Source: RGIG3102 sp045633415 (GTDB lineage: Bacteria; Bacillota; Clostridia; Oscillospirales; Ruminococcaceae). From it: 64,000 nucleotides of DNA. Made by a program: the position numbers and the translations under genes. Below, piece after piece: positions 34,255 to 42,869 of this stretch (within the stretch, counting starts at the first letter, position 1; each line of letters begins with the position of its first letter). Under the pieces are notes generated by a model. That model searched no databases, had not been told where the DNA came from, and saw only the letters and a program-made list of their open reading frames with translations. The stretch spans positions 1 through 64,000 of the forward strand of contig JAZQYH010000012.1 of the NCBI GenBank assembly GCA_045633415.1. The letters run 5' to 3'.

Positions 34255-34867
34255 TTATAATTTTCCAGTTGTATTTTTGTATCCATTTTCTTTCGCCCAC
34301 AAAATGCAGGGTTTTGTTCTCTGTGCTGTTATCGCCAAATACATACTCCACATCAAAAGACATATAAATAGCTTTGTCCTTGTATGTTACATTCCTGCTT
34401 TCTCTTACAGGGGTTATAGTCACGGTTTCTGCATCATTTTCGTCAAGGTGATGAGTGAGAAATGCATAGTTTTCTTCAACCAAAGTATTTGCATACTGGT
34501 CAAATATCGCCGTTTCAAAACCACCACCACAGGCACCTGCATCAAAAGAAACAGGTTGGTTTGCGATAAATATTACAGTTACTATAAAGGTAATAACTAC
34601 AGTGACGACTATCACAAGCAGGTAAGACCATAATTTAGGCAGTTTTCGTTTGTTTGTAATATTTGTATGTTCTGTACCTGTCACAAGATAGTCCACATCT
34701 GTTCCCAGCACCTGTGCCAGCAATATCAGATTGTCGGTGTCAGGCTTGGTTTCGTTTTTCTCCCATTTATGCACAGCCTGTCGTGAAATCCCCAACTGTA
34801 CTGCCAGATATTCCTGCGTATATCCTTTGCTGTTTCGCAGTTGTGCAATTCTGCTGCCCATTGTCAT
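34250..34867 (-). CDS. XRE-family regulator with C-terminal membrane-anchored sensor domain
   Basis: A 205-residue protein: an XRE helix-turn-helix (about 4-62, with YTQEYLAVQLGISRQAVHKWEKNETKPDTDNL), then one membrane helix (about 80-102), then an outside domain of about 100 residues containing GACGGGFET and a Cys. Such one-component regulators are thought to bind DNA from the membrane in response to an outside signal; the C-terminal domain is not one I recognise. The ATG at 34867 follows GAGGTGAT. A promoter with an overlapping palindrome lies upstream, consistent with self-regulation. Confidence 0.85.
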   Translation of the reverse strand: MTMGSRIAQLRNSKGYTQEYLAVQLGISRQAVHKWEKNETKPDTDNLILLAQVLGTDVDYLVTGTEHTNITNKRKLPKLWSYLLVIVVTVVITFIVTVIFIANQPVSFDAGACGGGFETAIFDQYANTLVEENYAFLTHHLDENDAETVTITPVRESRNVTYKDKAIYMSFDVEYVFGDNSTENKTLHFVGERKWIQKYNWKIIK

Positions 34868-34902
34868 TTTTATCACCTCACACTGATATTTTATCATTTT
34901 TC

Positions 34903-34931
34903 ATAGTGTCCGTCCACCAACTATACGTCAA
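34903..34931 (-). promoter_or_regulatory. Promoter of the XRE regulator gene
   Basis: TTGACG and CACTAT on the minus strand with a 17-base spacer, about 35 bases before the start codon. The -35 overlaps the palindrome at 34927-34943. Confidence 0.55.
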
Positions 34932-34943
34932 CTGCAAGTTGAC
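34927..34943. promoter_or_regulatory. Palindromic operator candidate of the XRE regulator
   Basis: A perfect 7-bp inverted repeat, GTCAACT-GCA-AGTTGAC, covers the -35 box of the XRE gene. Spacing and position fit an autoregulatory site. Confidence 0.5.
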
Positions 34944-35007
34944 AGCCATAAAATTGTATAAACATATTGAATTTTTGAAAAATATATGTTAATATAGAAT
35001 GGTTAAA

Positions 35008-35174
35008 GGACAGTGCTATACGCGTTGTCGGATATACAAAGAAAGCCGCACGAGGGCTGGCTGTGAACCGTGTCAGGTGGGGAACCAAGCAGCACTAAGC
35101 GGATTCTCCCTGCGATGCATAGCTTTCTTTGTATATGTGATAATGCGAAACGCTTCGGCGTTTATAGCCTGTCC
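35008..35174 (+). ncRNA. ffs: Signal recognition particle RNA (4.5S/scRNA type)
   Basis: Just before dnaX lies an RNA with the conserved SRP domain IV: GTCAGGTGG, a GGAA tetraloop, then CCAAGCAGCA, where Ffh binds. A long helix 5 is formed by GGATATACAAAGAAAGC (35030-35046) with GCTTTCTTTGTATATG, and the ends pair as GGACAG with CTGTCC. The molecule is about 167 bases, with extra 5' and 3' parts as in Gram-positive scRNA, longer than the 4.5S form. The gene order SRP RNA-dnaX-ybaB-recR is a classic Firmicutes arrangement. Exact ends are inferred from base pairing. Confidence 0.9.
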
Positions 35175-35199
35175 TATTTTAAAATAAGGAGGTAAGTAT

Positions 35200-36825
35200 A
35201 TGCATATAGCTTTGTACAGAAAATACCGCCCAAAAACATTCAGTCAGGTAATTGGACAGAAATTTGTGGTAGAGGCACTGAAAAATCAGATTGCTGCAGG
35301 TAAAACTGGCCATGCTTTTTTGTTTACAGGTACCCGTGGTACAGGCAAAACTACCTGTGCAAAAATATTTGCAAAAGCAGTAAACTGCCTTAACCCGATA
35401 AATGGTGAACCATGTCTTGAATGTGATGTGTGTAAAGGTATTGAAAACGAGTCTATTTATGATGTCACAGAAATGGACGCTGCCTCCAACAACTCTGTTG
35501 AAGATATACGTGATGTACTTAACGAGGTAAACTATCTGCCTGTTATGGCAAAATATCGTGTTTACATCATCGACGAAGTTCATATGCTGTCTACAGCGGC
35601 TTTCAATGCTTTGCTTAAAACATTGGAAGAGCCACCAGCACATGTTATCTTTATTCTTGCAACAACAGAAATCCACAAAGTACCTGCCACTATTCTTTCA
35701 CGTTGTCAGAGATATGACTTTACTAAACTTACGGTGGAAGATATTGCTGATGCACTGCTGGAAATTTCCAAAGCAGAAGGCATAAACCTTACTGCAGGTG
35801 CAGCTAAAATGATAGCTACTTTGTCAGACGGCGCTATGCGTGATGCAAACAGTATTCTTGATACATGTATCTCCATGGGCAATTATATTGATGAAGATAT
35901 AGTTGCAAACCTTGTTGGTGTGTCAAAAGATGATGATATATTTGCATTTGCTGCAAACCTTATTACAGGGGATATGGCGGCATCACTGGCAACACTCCGT
36001 GCCCTTATTCAGCGCAGTGCTGATATCCGCCGTCTTTGCGAAGAACTTATAGCTCATTTCAGCAACCTTCTTATTGCAAATCTTGTGGGCAGCACACCAC
36101 AATTGCTGAATATTTCACAAGAAAAATTTGACAGACTGAAAAGTCAGGCTGTGACCTGTTCACACAGCTTTATATCCTTTGCGTTGAACTGTTTTACAGA
36201 TGCGCTGGATAATATTTCAAAAGGTCAGAACGCAAAAATTGCCATGGATATTGCGGTGTACACAATGTGTAACACACAGCAGATTCCACAGACAGTTTCT
36301 GCACGTCCACAGCCAGCTCAACCAGTGTCAGCACAGCCTGTACAGCAGGTGCAGACTGCTGTACCACAGCCAGCTGTTCAGCCCGTTGTAAGTGAACCAG
36401 TACAGACAAATACTGTGAAAGAAATACCACCGCAGCCAAAACCTGCACAGCCAGCAGTACAGCCGAAACAGGTGAATATCCCTGCAGAAGCAGAAGAAAA
36501 ACCAGTTCCATTTGCTTGGTGGCAGGATGTTATCGACCAGATTGCAGATATTGATATTCCACTTCATTCCTTTATAAAAACATCCACTGCTTACCTTTAC
36601 AAAAGCATTGTATATATAAAAGGCAATGAAGGTCTGAATAACTATATACGCACAAATAAAGAAGTTAACGGCATAATCAAAAATGCTATTTATAACGCGT
36701 GTGGCAAACGTTATAACATTGGCGGGTACAAAAATATTGCCAATATGTTTGTGGAAACACAGCATAACAGCCTTGATGATATCCTCGCTTTGAGAAACCT
36801 TGGCGTGGAAGTAAATATAGATTAA
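35200..36825 (+). CDS. dnaX: DNA polymerase III subunits gamma/tau
   Basis: A 541-residue clamp-loader ATPase. It starts with HIALYRKYRPKTFSQVIGQ, has the P-loop GTRGTGKTT near 45-53, zinc ligands C65/C74/C77/C80 (C-x8-C-x2-C-x2-C), the Walker B IIDEVHML near 117-124, and the sensor/arginine region ILATTEIHKVPATILSRCQRYDF. A Pro/Gln/Val-rich linker (about 365-430) leads to the tau C-terminal domain, which binds the polymerase. The loader opens the beta clamp for replication. ATG follows AAGGAGGT. Confidence 0.97.
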   Translation: MHIALYRKYRPKTFSQVIGQKFVVEALKNQIAAGKTGHAFLFTGTRGTGKTTCAKIFAKAVNCLNPINGEPCLECDVCKGIENESIYDVTEMDAASNNSVEDIRDVLNEVNYLPVMAKYRVYIIDEVHMLSTAAFNALLKTLEEPPAHVIFILATTEIHKVPATILSRCQRYDFTKLTVEDIADALLEISKAEGINLTAGAAKMIATLSDGAMRDANSILDTCISMGNYIDEDIVANLVGVSKDDDIFAFAANLITGDMAASLATLRALIQRSADIRRLCEELIAHFSNLLIANLVGSTPQLLNISQEKFDRLKSQAVTCSHSFISFALNCFTDALDNISKGQNAKIAMDIAVYTMCNTQQIPQTVSARPQPAQPVSAQPVQQVQTAVPQPAVQPVVSEPVQTNTVKEIPPQPKPAQPAVQPKQVNIPAEAEEKPVPFAWWQDVIDQIADIDIPLHSFIKTSTAYLYKSIVYIKGNEGLNNYIRTNKEVNGIIKNAIYNACGKRYNIGGYKNIANMFVETQHNSLDDILALRNLGVEVNID

Positions 36826-36846
36826 TTTTTAAGGAGAATATATAAA

Positions 36847-37194
36847 ATGAAAGCAAGATTACCAAAAGGTATGGGCGGCGGCCCACAGAACATGAACCAG
36901 ATTATCAAACAGGCACAGAAAATGCAGGATGATATGAAAGCACTTCAGGACAGACTGGATGAAACAGAATATGTAGGTGAAAGTGGCTCAGGTCTTGTAA
37001 AAGCAACAGTTACAGGTAAACATGACGTTGTTGCACTGTCCATCGACCCAAGCGTTGTTGACCCAGAAGATATTGAAATGTTGGAAGACCTTGTAGCAGC
37101 AGCTGTAAACGATGCTATTACAAAAGCAAGAACAGAAAGCGAAGAAGAAATGGGCAAACTCACAGGTGGTCTTAACGTACCTGGTATATTCTAA
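36847..37194 (+). CDS. ebfC: YbaB/EbfC family nucleoid-associated protein
   Basis: The 115-residue protein matches the YbaB/EbfC family: a Gly/Met-rich start (KGMGGGPQNMNQIIKQAQKMQDDM), a coiled-coil-like helix and a beta sheet (GLVKATVTGKHDVVALSIDPSVVDPED). Dimers bind DNA with tweezer-like arms. It sits between dnaX and recR as in most Firmicutes, which supports a role near replication and repair. ATG follows AAGGAG; two bases separate its stop from recR. Confidence 0.94.
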   Translation: MKARLPKGMGGGPQNMNQIIKQAQKMQDDMKALQDRLDETEYVGESGSGLVKATVTGKHDVVALSIDPSVVDPEDIEMLEDLVAAAVNDAITKARTESEEEMGKLTGGLNVPGIF

Positions 37195-37196
37195 TT

Positions 37197-37799
37197 ATGG
37201 CTCAGTACAATGCAGAGCCTCTTGAAAGGCTTATAAACAACTTTTCACGACTTAACGGCGTAGGCAGGAAAGGTGCCACACGTATGGCTTATCAGGTGCT
37301 TGCTATGGACGAAAAAGATGCGGCAGAATTTGCAGCAGCTATTATGGATGTCCACAGCAAGATTAAACGTTGTCCTGTATGCCGGAACTATACTGACAAG
37401 GATATCTGTCCTATCTGTTCATCAACAAAAAGGGACAATTCTGTTATCTGTATAGTTGAAAGCCCGCGTGATGTTTCCACATTTGAAAAAACCAGAGAGT
37501 ACAAAGGTCTTTACCACGTGCTTCACGGACTTATTTCACCTATGGACGGCATTACAGCAGAACAGCTCACAGTAAAAGAGCTGTTGGCAAGATTGCAGGA
37601 TGAAACAGTAAAAGAAGTTATAATGGCTACAAGTTCAACTATTGAAGGTGAAACCACAGCCATGTATATTTCCAGACTGGTTAAACCGCTTGGTATTAAA
37701 GTTACCCGTCTGGCATATGGTCTGCCAGTTGGTGCTTCTCTTGAATATGCTGATGAAGTAACACTTTACCGTGCACTTGAAGGTAGAAGAGAAATTTAA
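37197..37799 (+). CDS. recR: Recombination mediator RecR
   Basis: A 200-residue RecR: an N-terminal helix-hairpin-helix (INNFSRLNGVGRKGATRMAYQVL), a four-Cys zinc finger (RCPVCRNYTDKDICPICSS, near 58-76), a Toprim domain (VICIVESPRDVSTFEKTREYKGLYHVLHG), and the Walker-B-like VIMATSSTIEGETTAMYISRLV end. With RecO it helps load RecA onto single-stranded DNA at gaps. It is the last gene of the dnaX operon and is followed by a clear terminator. Confidence 0.97.
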   Translation: MAQYNAEPLERLINNFSRLNGVGRKGATRMAYQVLAMDEKDAAEFAAAIMDVHSKIKRCPVCRNYTDKDICPICSSTKRDNSVICIVESPRDVSTFEKTREYKGLYHVLHGLISPMDGITAEQLTVKELLARLQDETVKEVIMATSSTIEGETTAMYISRLVKPLGIKVTRLAYGLPVGASLEYADEVTLYRALEGRREI

Positions 37800-37809
37800 A
37801 ACTTAACAC

Positions 37810-37840
37810 AAAACCACAGCTTTTTGCTGTGGTTTTTAAT
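37810..37840 (+). terminator. Intrinsic terminator of dnaX-ybaB-recR
   Basis: Perfect 11-bp stem AAAACCACAGC / GCTGTGGTTTT with a TTTTT loop, followed by T-rich sequence. Confidence 0.9.
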
Positions 37841-37891
37841 TTTTGTTCGCCAGTGTAAAACATTTGTATTAATTATTATACATTTTGCATA

Positions 37892-37920
37892 TTGTATTTG
37901 GTTACAATATACTCTACAAT
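37892..37920 (+). promoter_or_regulatory. Likely promoter of pheB-aspartokinase-like pair
   Basis: TTGTAT at 37892-37897 and TACAAT at 37915-37920 with 17 bases between, 42 bases before the start codon. Confidence 0.5.
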
Positions 37921-37962
37921 AAATATATTATTACTCATTGTAGTTATAGAGAGGTATTGGAA

Positions 37963-38397
37963 ATGGCTAAAAGATTTTTATTGGTAGATAGTGACGTATT
38001 GCCAGATGTGTTTATGAAGGTTGTAAAAGCTAAAGAGCTTTTGGCAGCCGGAAATGTTAAAAACCTGTCTGCAGCGGCAAAGGAAGTGAATATTTCACGC
38101 AGTGCGCTGTATAAATATAAAGATAAAATTTTTGATGTAAGCGAAACAAAGACAGTAGTTGCTGTTCATGTTGTACTTATGGACGAGCTTGGTGCATTGC
38201 AGAAACTTCTGCAGATTATTGCACAGTATAATGTAAGTATTGTTACTATCACACAGGCCGCACCTGTTGATGGCACAGCCGCTGTATCTCTCACACTTAA
38301 AGTTAAGGATATGGTTGGCGATGTTGATTCACTTGTTGAAGAAATGAACAAACATCGGTTTGTAGTTACTGCAAAACGCATTATGCAGGATGTATAA
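37963..38397 (+). CDS. pheB: ACT domain protein, PheB-like (UPF0735)
   Basis: A 144-residue protein made of an N-terminal helix-turn-helix-like part (LLAAGNVKNLSAAAKEVNISRSALYKYKDKIF, near 27-58) and a C-terminal ACT domain (VVAVHVVLMDELGALQKLLQIIAQYNVSIVTITQA). The set-up matches PheB/UPF0735, a likely amino-acid-sensing regulator often next to homoserine or aromatic amino acid genes. Start is the ATG behind GAGAGG; the frame is open farther upstream without a site. Three bases separate it from an aspartokinase-like gene, so the pair is translated together. Confidence 0.88.
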   Translation: MAKRFLLVDSDVLPDVFMKVVKAKELLAAGNVKNLSAAAKEVNISRSALYKYKDKIFDVSETKTVVAVHVVLMDELGALQKLLQIIAQYNVSIVTITQAAPVDGTAAVSLTLKVKDMVGDVDSLVEEMNKHRFVVTAKRIMQDV

Positions 38398-38400
38398 TCT

Positions 38401-39372
38401 ATGGCGTACGTTGTAAAGTATATAGATAACTGCGCTAAAAACGGCATAGATATTTATCCGCTTCTGCTTAAAGATTTGCAGATGGGCAATAAAGTTGTGC
38501 TTGTGTGTAATAAGGCGAATGTTTCACTGTACACATCAGATGATATTGTTCCTGTAAAATCCGTTGAAGAAATAAGAAAGACATCAGCCAATATTATGCT
38601 GATGTCTTTTGAAAAGAATGTAGCGGTTTCTGCTGTGGAATCAGCCCGGAAGCTTCGTGCAGTAGAATGTCAGGTGTATATCAGATATGATGGCATACTT
38701 ACAGCAGACCCTGATGTTACCGATATGGCTGTTCGCCTTGACAGAATAGACTATGACGAAGTGGTGGAGCTTTGCCACAGCGGTTACACAGGTGTATCCA
38801 TGGATATGGTGGAATCAGCAAAAAAAGCTGGTGTTGTTCTTCATATTCTTCCTTTTGATAACCCTGCTGCACAAGGCACAATAATAAAAGAAGTTATGGC
38901 ATTTGGCAGTGCAACTGTAAAGGGGATAATCAAGGAACCGGATATCTGTATAGTTTCATTGAGAGAAATTCCTGATGTTTCCGGTATTTCTTATCATATT
39001 TTTCAGGCAGTAAGTGATGCTGATATAAACGTGGATATGATTTCTCTGCCTGCGTCTGATTATGGGAGACAGGATATCAGCTTTACCATTCACAAGGAAG
39101 ACAAGGAATCTGCTGAAAAAATATTGAAAGAAAAACAGGCAGAACTCGGATATTCTGATGTTGTAATCAAAGATGATGTGGCAAAAATATCTGTGGTGGG
39201 CTCTGGTGTAAAAACCAGCAAAGGTGTTGCTGCCCATGTTTTCAGGATACTGTACGAGAATGATATAAGCGTGAGACTTATCAGTACCAGCGAGATTAAA
39301 ATCAGCGTTTTTGTCGATAAAGCAGATGCTGACCTTGCTGTGCACAAAATTCATAAGGATTTTATAAAATGA
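38401..39372 (+). CDS. Aspartokinase-like protein lacking the catalytic N-terminus
   Basis: A 323-residue relative of aspartate kinase. It keeps the end of the kinase domain (DGILTADPDVT at 97-107, RLDRIDYDEVVELCHSG near 112-128) and both ACT domains: the first at about 174-250, the second at about 262-323 with SGVKTSKGVAAHVFRILYEN and ISTSEIKISVFVD, a near-exact match to the second ACT of LysC-type enzymes. Missing are the KFGGTS motif and about 100 N-terminal residues; only VVKY near the start is a remnant. The reading frame is intact, so it is not a fresh pseudogene. It may act as an amino-acid-binding regulator with PheB. Confidence 0.82.
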   Translation: MAYVVKYIDNCAKNGIDIYPLLLKDLQMGNKVVLVCNKANVSLYTSDDIVPVKSVEEIRKTSANIMLMSFEKNVAVSAVESARKLRAVECQVYIRYDGILTADPDVTDMAVRLDRIDYDEVVELCHSGYTGVSMDMVESAKKAGVVLHILPFDNPAAQGTIIKEVMAFGSATVKGIIKEPDICIVSLREIPDVSGISYHIFQAVSDADINVDMISLPASDYGRQDISFTIHKEDKESAEKILKEKQAELGYSDVVIKDDVAKISVVGSGVKTSKGVAAHVFRILYENDISVRLISTSEIKISVFVDKADADLAVHKIHKDFIK

Positions 39373-39377
39373 TTTTT

Positions 39378-39408
39378 AAATCGGCTCTGTAAAGGGTCGA
39401 TTTTTTTA
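39378..39408 (+). terminator. Intrinsic terminator of the pheB pair
   Basis: A 10-bp stem AAATCGGCTC / GGGTCGATTT with two G-T pairs and a 6-nt loop, followed by TTTTATT. Confidence 0.8.
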
Positions 39409-39474
39409 TTTATTTTTATATTCGATTGTGGTACAATGACTATTTAGTAAGATTATTATTAAACTGGAGATATT

Positions 39475-40725
39475 ATGAACAGACAATCTATCGCACCTAA
39501 AGCATATATTACGGTGTTACCTAATGAAAAGTTCAAAAGAAACCGTATCAGCATTAATCTGATAGTGCCAAACTCAAGGGAAAAGGCCACAATGTATGCA
39601 CTTATGCCTGGTCTTATGGAAAGAGCATACGAAGATTACCCTGATATGCAGATTTTTTCCAGAAAACTGAACAGAATGTATGCGGCACAGCTGTCTGTAG
39701 GTACTGCTGTAATCGGTGCAAACCGCTGTATGCGTTTTACAGTACAGGGAATAAAAAATGAATATTGTATAAATAATGAAGACCTTCTGGCACAGCTTTG
39801 TGACGTGCTTCTGGGGGTAATTTTCCGCCCTTGCCTTGAAGATGGCGCTTTTGTAAGTGACTGGGTAGAAGTGGAGAAATTTAAACTCCGTGAAGACATC
39901 GAAGGCGAAATAAACGACAAACGTGGCTACTGTGTAAAAAATGCCAGAAGAAAATTCTTTGGTGATGGCCTCAATGGCGTAGAAAGAATGGGTTATCTTG
40001 AAGAAATAGATGGCATCACACCAAAAATGCTGTACGACTGCTATAAAGAAATGCTGGATATGGCGGTGGTTGAAATTCTTATTACAGCCAACAATCCTGA
40101 TTCTGCAGTGGAAAAACTTGCACAGGCATTTTCTTTCCAGCGCTCTGCACAGGCTGAAATTCTGCCTGTAACAGCCGTTGAGCCAAAAGAAGCAGAATTC
40201 TATACAGAATCAATGGATACAACACAGGGGAAAGTATGCCTTGTATACACAACAAAAAGACTGCTTACAGAAGATGAAAGATATCATATGCTGGTGGCAT
40301 CTGCTCTTTATGGCGGCACTGCTTCATCCAGACTGTTTAAAAATGTAAGGGAAAAACAGTCCCTGTGCTATTACTGCGCCGCAGGTTTCAACGGCTTTAC
40401 ATCAAGTATGAGCGTCGACTCTGGTGTTGAACATCACAACACACAGCGCACCATAGATGCAGTACAGGTTGAACTTAAAAATATGGTTGAAGGTGAAATC
40501 ACAGAGGAAGAAATCAACCAGACAAAACTGATTATTAAAAATAGTCTTAAATCAAACTATGACGGACTCCACGGTCTTGAAGCATGGTACCTTAATGAAG
40601 CTATCCGTGGCACAGCATTTACTCCTGAAATGGTTATGGAAAGGGTAGAAAAGGTTACGGCTGACGACATCAGAAATGTTCTTGGTCTGTTGAACCTCAA
40701 TGTTGTATATACAATCTCTAAATAA
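39475..40725 (+). CDS. ymfF: M16 family peptidase-like protein YmfF (non-catalytic partner)
   Basis: A 416-residue M16 (pitrilysin-fold) protein. It lacks the inverted zinc motif HxxEH but keeps the M16 fold, including VASALYGGTASSRLFKNVREKQSLCYYCAAGF near 271-302, the C-terminal substrate-binding half signature. With the active YmfH right after it, this looks like a heterodimeric peptidase. In Bacillus, ymfF and ymfH neighbour the EF-P modifying gene ymfI, which gives them the name EF-P modification-associated; no EF-P gene is in view. ATG follows ACTGGAG. Confidence 0.88.
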   Translation: MNRQSIAPKAYITVLPNEKFKRNRISINLIVPNSREKATMYALMPGLMERAYEDYPDMQIFSRKLNRMYAAQLSVGTAVIGANRCMRFTVQGIKNEYCINNEDLLAQLCDVLLGVIFRPCLEDGAFVSDWVEVEKFKLREDIEGEINDKRGYCVKNARRKFFGDGLNGVERMGYLEEIDGITPKMLYDCYKEMLDMAVVEILITANNPDSAVEKLAQAFSFQRSAQAEILPVTAVEPKEAEFYTESMDTTQGKVCLVYTTKRLLTEDERYHMLVASALYGGTASSRLFKNVREKQSLCYYCAAGFNGFTSSMSVDSGVEHHNTQRTIDAVQVELKNMVEGEITEEEINQTKLIIKNSLKSNYDGLHGLEAWYLNEAIRGTAFTPEMVMERVEKVTADDIRNVLGLLNLNVVYTISK

Positions 40726-40735
40726 AGGAAAAAAT

Positions 40736-42010
40736 ATGTCAGAAATCAGAAATAATATATTAAATGAAAGCTATCAGCTTATAAAGACAGACAGCGGTCT
40801 GCATATAGCCTGCTATAATATGCCGGGCTATAACGCTGTGCATGCTGTTTTTGCCACAAATTTCGGCTCTGTGGACAGAAGCTTTGTGATGAACGGCCAG
40901 AGATACGATATCCCTGCTGGTGTTGCACACTTTCTTGAACACAAAATGTTTGAAAACGAAGATGGCGATGCTTTTGACAAATATGCAAAAACAGGTGCAA
41001 ATGCAAATGCGTTTACATCTTTTGACAAAACCTGTTATATTTTCACAGCAACAGATAAAGTGGATGAATCTCTGGATATTCTGCTGAATTTTGTTACTAC
41101 ACCATATTTCACACCACAGACAGTTGAAAAAGAACAGGGCATTATCGGTCAGGAAATCAAAATGTATGACGACAGTGCAAACTGGCGTATGCTCTTTGGT
41201 GTTCTGGAAGGTCTGTTTGTAAACCATACAGTACGTGATGATATTGCAGGTACAGTGGAAAGTATTTCCTATATTACAGATAAAATGCTGTACGACTGTG
41301 CAAAAGCATTCTATTCACCATCACAGATGTTCCTTTCCGTAGCTGGTAATATCACAGCAGATACAGTTCTGGCGGCATGTGAAAGAGCAGGTTTCAAATA
41401 CGAAGTTCTTGAAGTGGAAAGACTTGGCACTGAAGAACCAGACGAAATCAATTACACAGAAAAAAGCATCAATATGCCTGTGTCCCTGCCACTTATCGCA
41501 GTTGGCTACAAGGAAAAAATGTCCAATCCTGTAACTATCAAAGAAGAACTTTGCGGTGAAATCATTATGGATGTTCTGTCTGGCTCCACAAGTAAGCTGT
41601 TCAACAAACTGTATGACAGAAACATTGTAAATGGCACTTTCGAAGGTGAAATCTTCTCAGGCACAGACTACTATGCTACAATCATTTCAGGCGAAACAGC
41701 ATATCCTGATGTACTGCTGAAAGAAATTGAAATGGCCATTGAGGAACTGAAAACTGAAGGCGTTACAGAAGAAGATTTCCTTACCAGCAAAAACTCCATG
41801 TATGGCAGTATGATTGTTGATTTTGAAAATGTGGAAGAGGTTGCCACAAATATGGCATCAGCATTTTTCAAAGGCAGAACAGCATACACAGCACTGGAAA
41901 CTCTCAGCGGTATCACACTGGAAGATGTAAACACCCAGCTGAAAAATATGTTCAGGGCTGACAAACGCACAGTGTTTACAGTTATGCCACTGGAGGGTAA
42001 AAATGATTAA
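40736..42010 (+). CDS. ymfH: M16 family zinc metallopeptidase YmfH
   Basis: A 424-residue M16 peptidase with the inverted zinc site HFLEH near 66-70 (in GVAHFLEHKMFENEDGDAF), and a third ligand Glu expected in EKEQGIIGQEIKMYDD near 138-153. It should cleave peptides together with YmfF, whose gene ends ten bases before. The ATG at 40736 follows AAAGGAAA; an upstream in-frame codon overlaps ymfF. Its end overlaps lgt by eight bases, so ymfF-ymfH-lgt-folD form one operon. Confidence 0.92.
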   Translation: MSEIRNNILNESYQLIKTDSGLHIACYNMPGYNAVHAVFATNFGSVDRSFVMNGQRYDIPAGVAHFLEHKMFENEDGDAFDKYAKTGANANAFTSFDKTCYIFTATDKVDESLDILLNFVTTPYFTPQTVEKEQGIIGQEIKMYDDSANWRMLFGVLEGLFVNHTVRDDIAGTVESISYITDKMLYDCAKAFYSPSQMFLSVAGNITADTVLAACERAGFKYEVLEVERLGTEEPDEINYTEKSINMPVSLPLIAVGYKEKMSNPVTIKEELCGEIIMDVLSGSTSKLFNKLYDRNIVNGTFEGEIFSGTDYYATIISGETAYPDVLLKEIEMAIEELKTEGVTEEDFLTSKNSMYGSMIVDFENVEEVATNMASAFFKGRTAYTALETLSGITLEDVNTQLKNMFRADKRTVFTVMPLEGKND

Positions 42011-42869
42011 TCACGTACAGTTCCCAAAACTTGGCATTGAACTTACAATCAACCGTGTGGCTTTTTCTATTGCGGGTTTTGATATATATTGGTATGGCAT
42101 TATATTTGCTTTTACAATCCTGCGGGGGGCTTCAATGGCGCTTTATCTGGGGAAAAAGCTGAATATCAATGACGATGATTTTATAGATATTATCATGATA
42201 GGCGCAGTCTGTGGCATAGTTGGTGCCCGTGCATATTACGTTGCTTTTGCCCCATTTGAATATGAAACATTATGGGATATGATAAATCTGCGAGACGGCG
42301 GTATAGGTATTTATGGTGGTCTTATTGCAGGTCTTACTTCAGGCTGGTTTTTGTGCAAATGGAAAAAAATCAACTTTCTGGATGCAGCAGACTGTGTGTT
42401 CACAGGCTTCCTCTTTGGTCAGACTTTTGGTCGCTGGGCAAACTTTATGAATCAGGAAGCATTCGGCACAAATACAACAAACATTTTTGGTATGATAAGC
42501 GAAGCCACTACCAGATATCTCACACGTGTTGCACCATACCTTGCACAGCAGGGAATTACAGTAGACCCTAATATGCCTGTACACCCTACGTTCCTTTATG
42601 AATCTGTATGGTGTTTAATCGGCTTTATAATTCTTTTCAGCTATTTCAGACACAGAAAATTCAAAGGCGAAATGCTGTGTATGTCTGGCGCATGGTATGG
42701 TTTTGGCAGATTTTTTATCGAAGGTCTGCGTACAGACAGCCTTGCAACAAATGGCGGTCTGAGAACAAGCCAGATTATCGCAGTTGTTACAGTGCTTGTA
42801 GCAGTTGTGTTTATAGTATATAATCAAATAAAGATAAACAAAGCAGAAAGGGAAGTTGAAAATGGATAA
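42003..42869 (+). CDS. lgt: Prolipoprotein diacylglyceryl transferase
   Basis: Lgt moves the diacylglyceryl group of phosphatidylglycerol onto the lipobox Cys of prolipoproteins. The 288-residue protein has about seven membrane segments and the family core: IYGGLIAGLTSGW, then FGRWANFMNQEAFG near 140-153, a variant of the usual GRIGNFINGExYG signature, and PTFLYESVWCLI near 197-208. This is the enzyme that would modify the two lipoproteins at 5.5-6.5 kb. The ATG lies in the end of ymfH behind GGAGGG. It overlaps the next gene, folD, by eight bases. Confidence 0.95.
   Translation: MINHVQFPKLGIELTINRVAFSIAGFDIYWYGIIFAFTILRGASMALYLGKKLNINDDDFIDIIMIGAVCGIVGARAYYVAFAPFEYETLWDMINLRDGGIGIYGGLIAGLTSGWFLCKWKKINFLDAADCVFTGFLFGQTFGRWANFMNQEAFGTNTTNIFGMISEATTRYLTRVAPYLAQQGITVDPNMPVHPTFLYESVWCLIGFIILFSYFRHRKFKGEMLCMSGAWYGFGRFFIEGLRTDSLATNGGLRTSQIIAVVTVLVAVVFIVYNQIKINKAEREVENG

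Noticed and set aside
34999..35187. 62-codon plus-strand frame before dnaX
   Set aside because: It coincides with the SRP RNA, whose conserved GTCAGG...GGAA...AAGCAGC core and pairing explain the sequence better.
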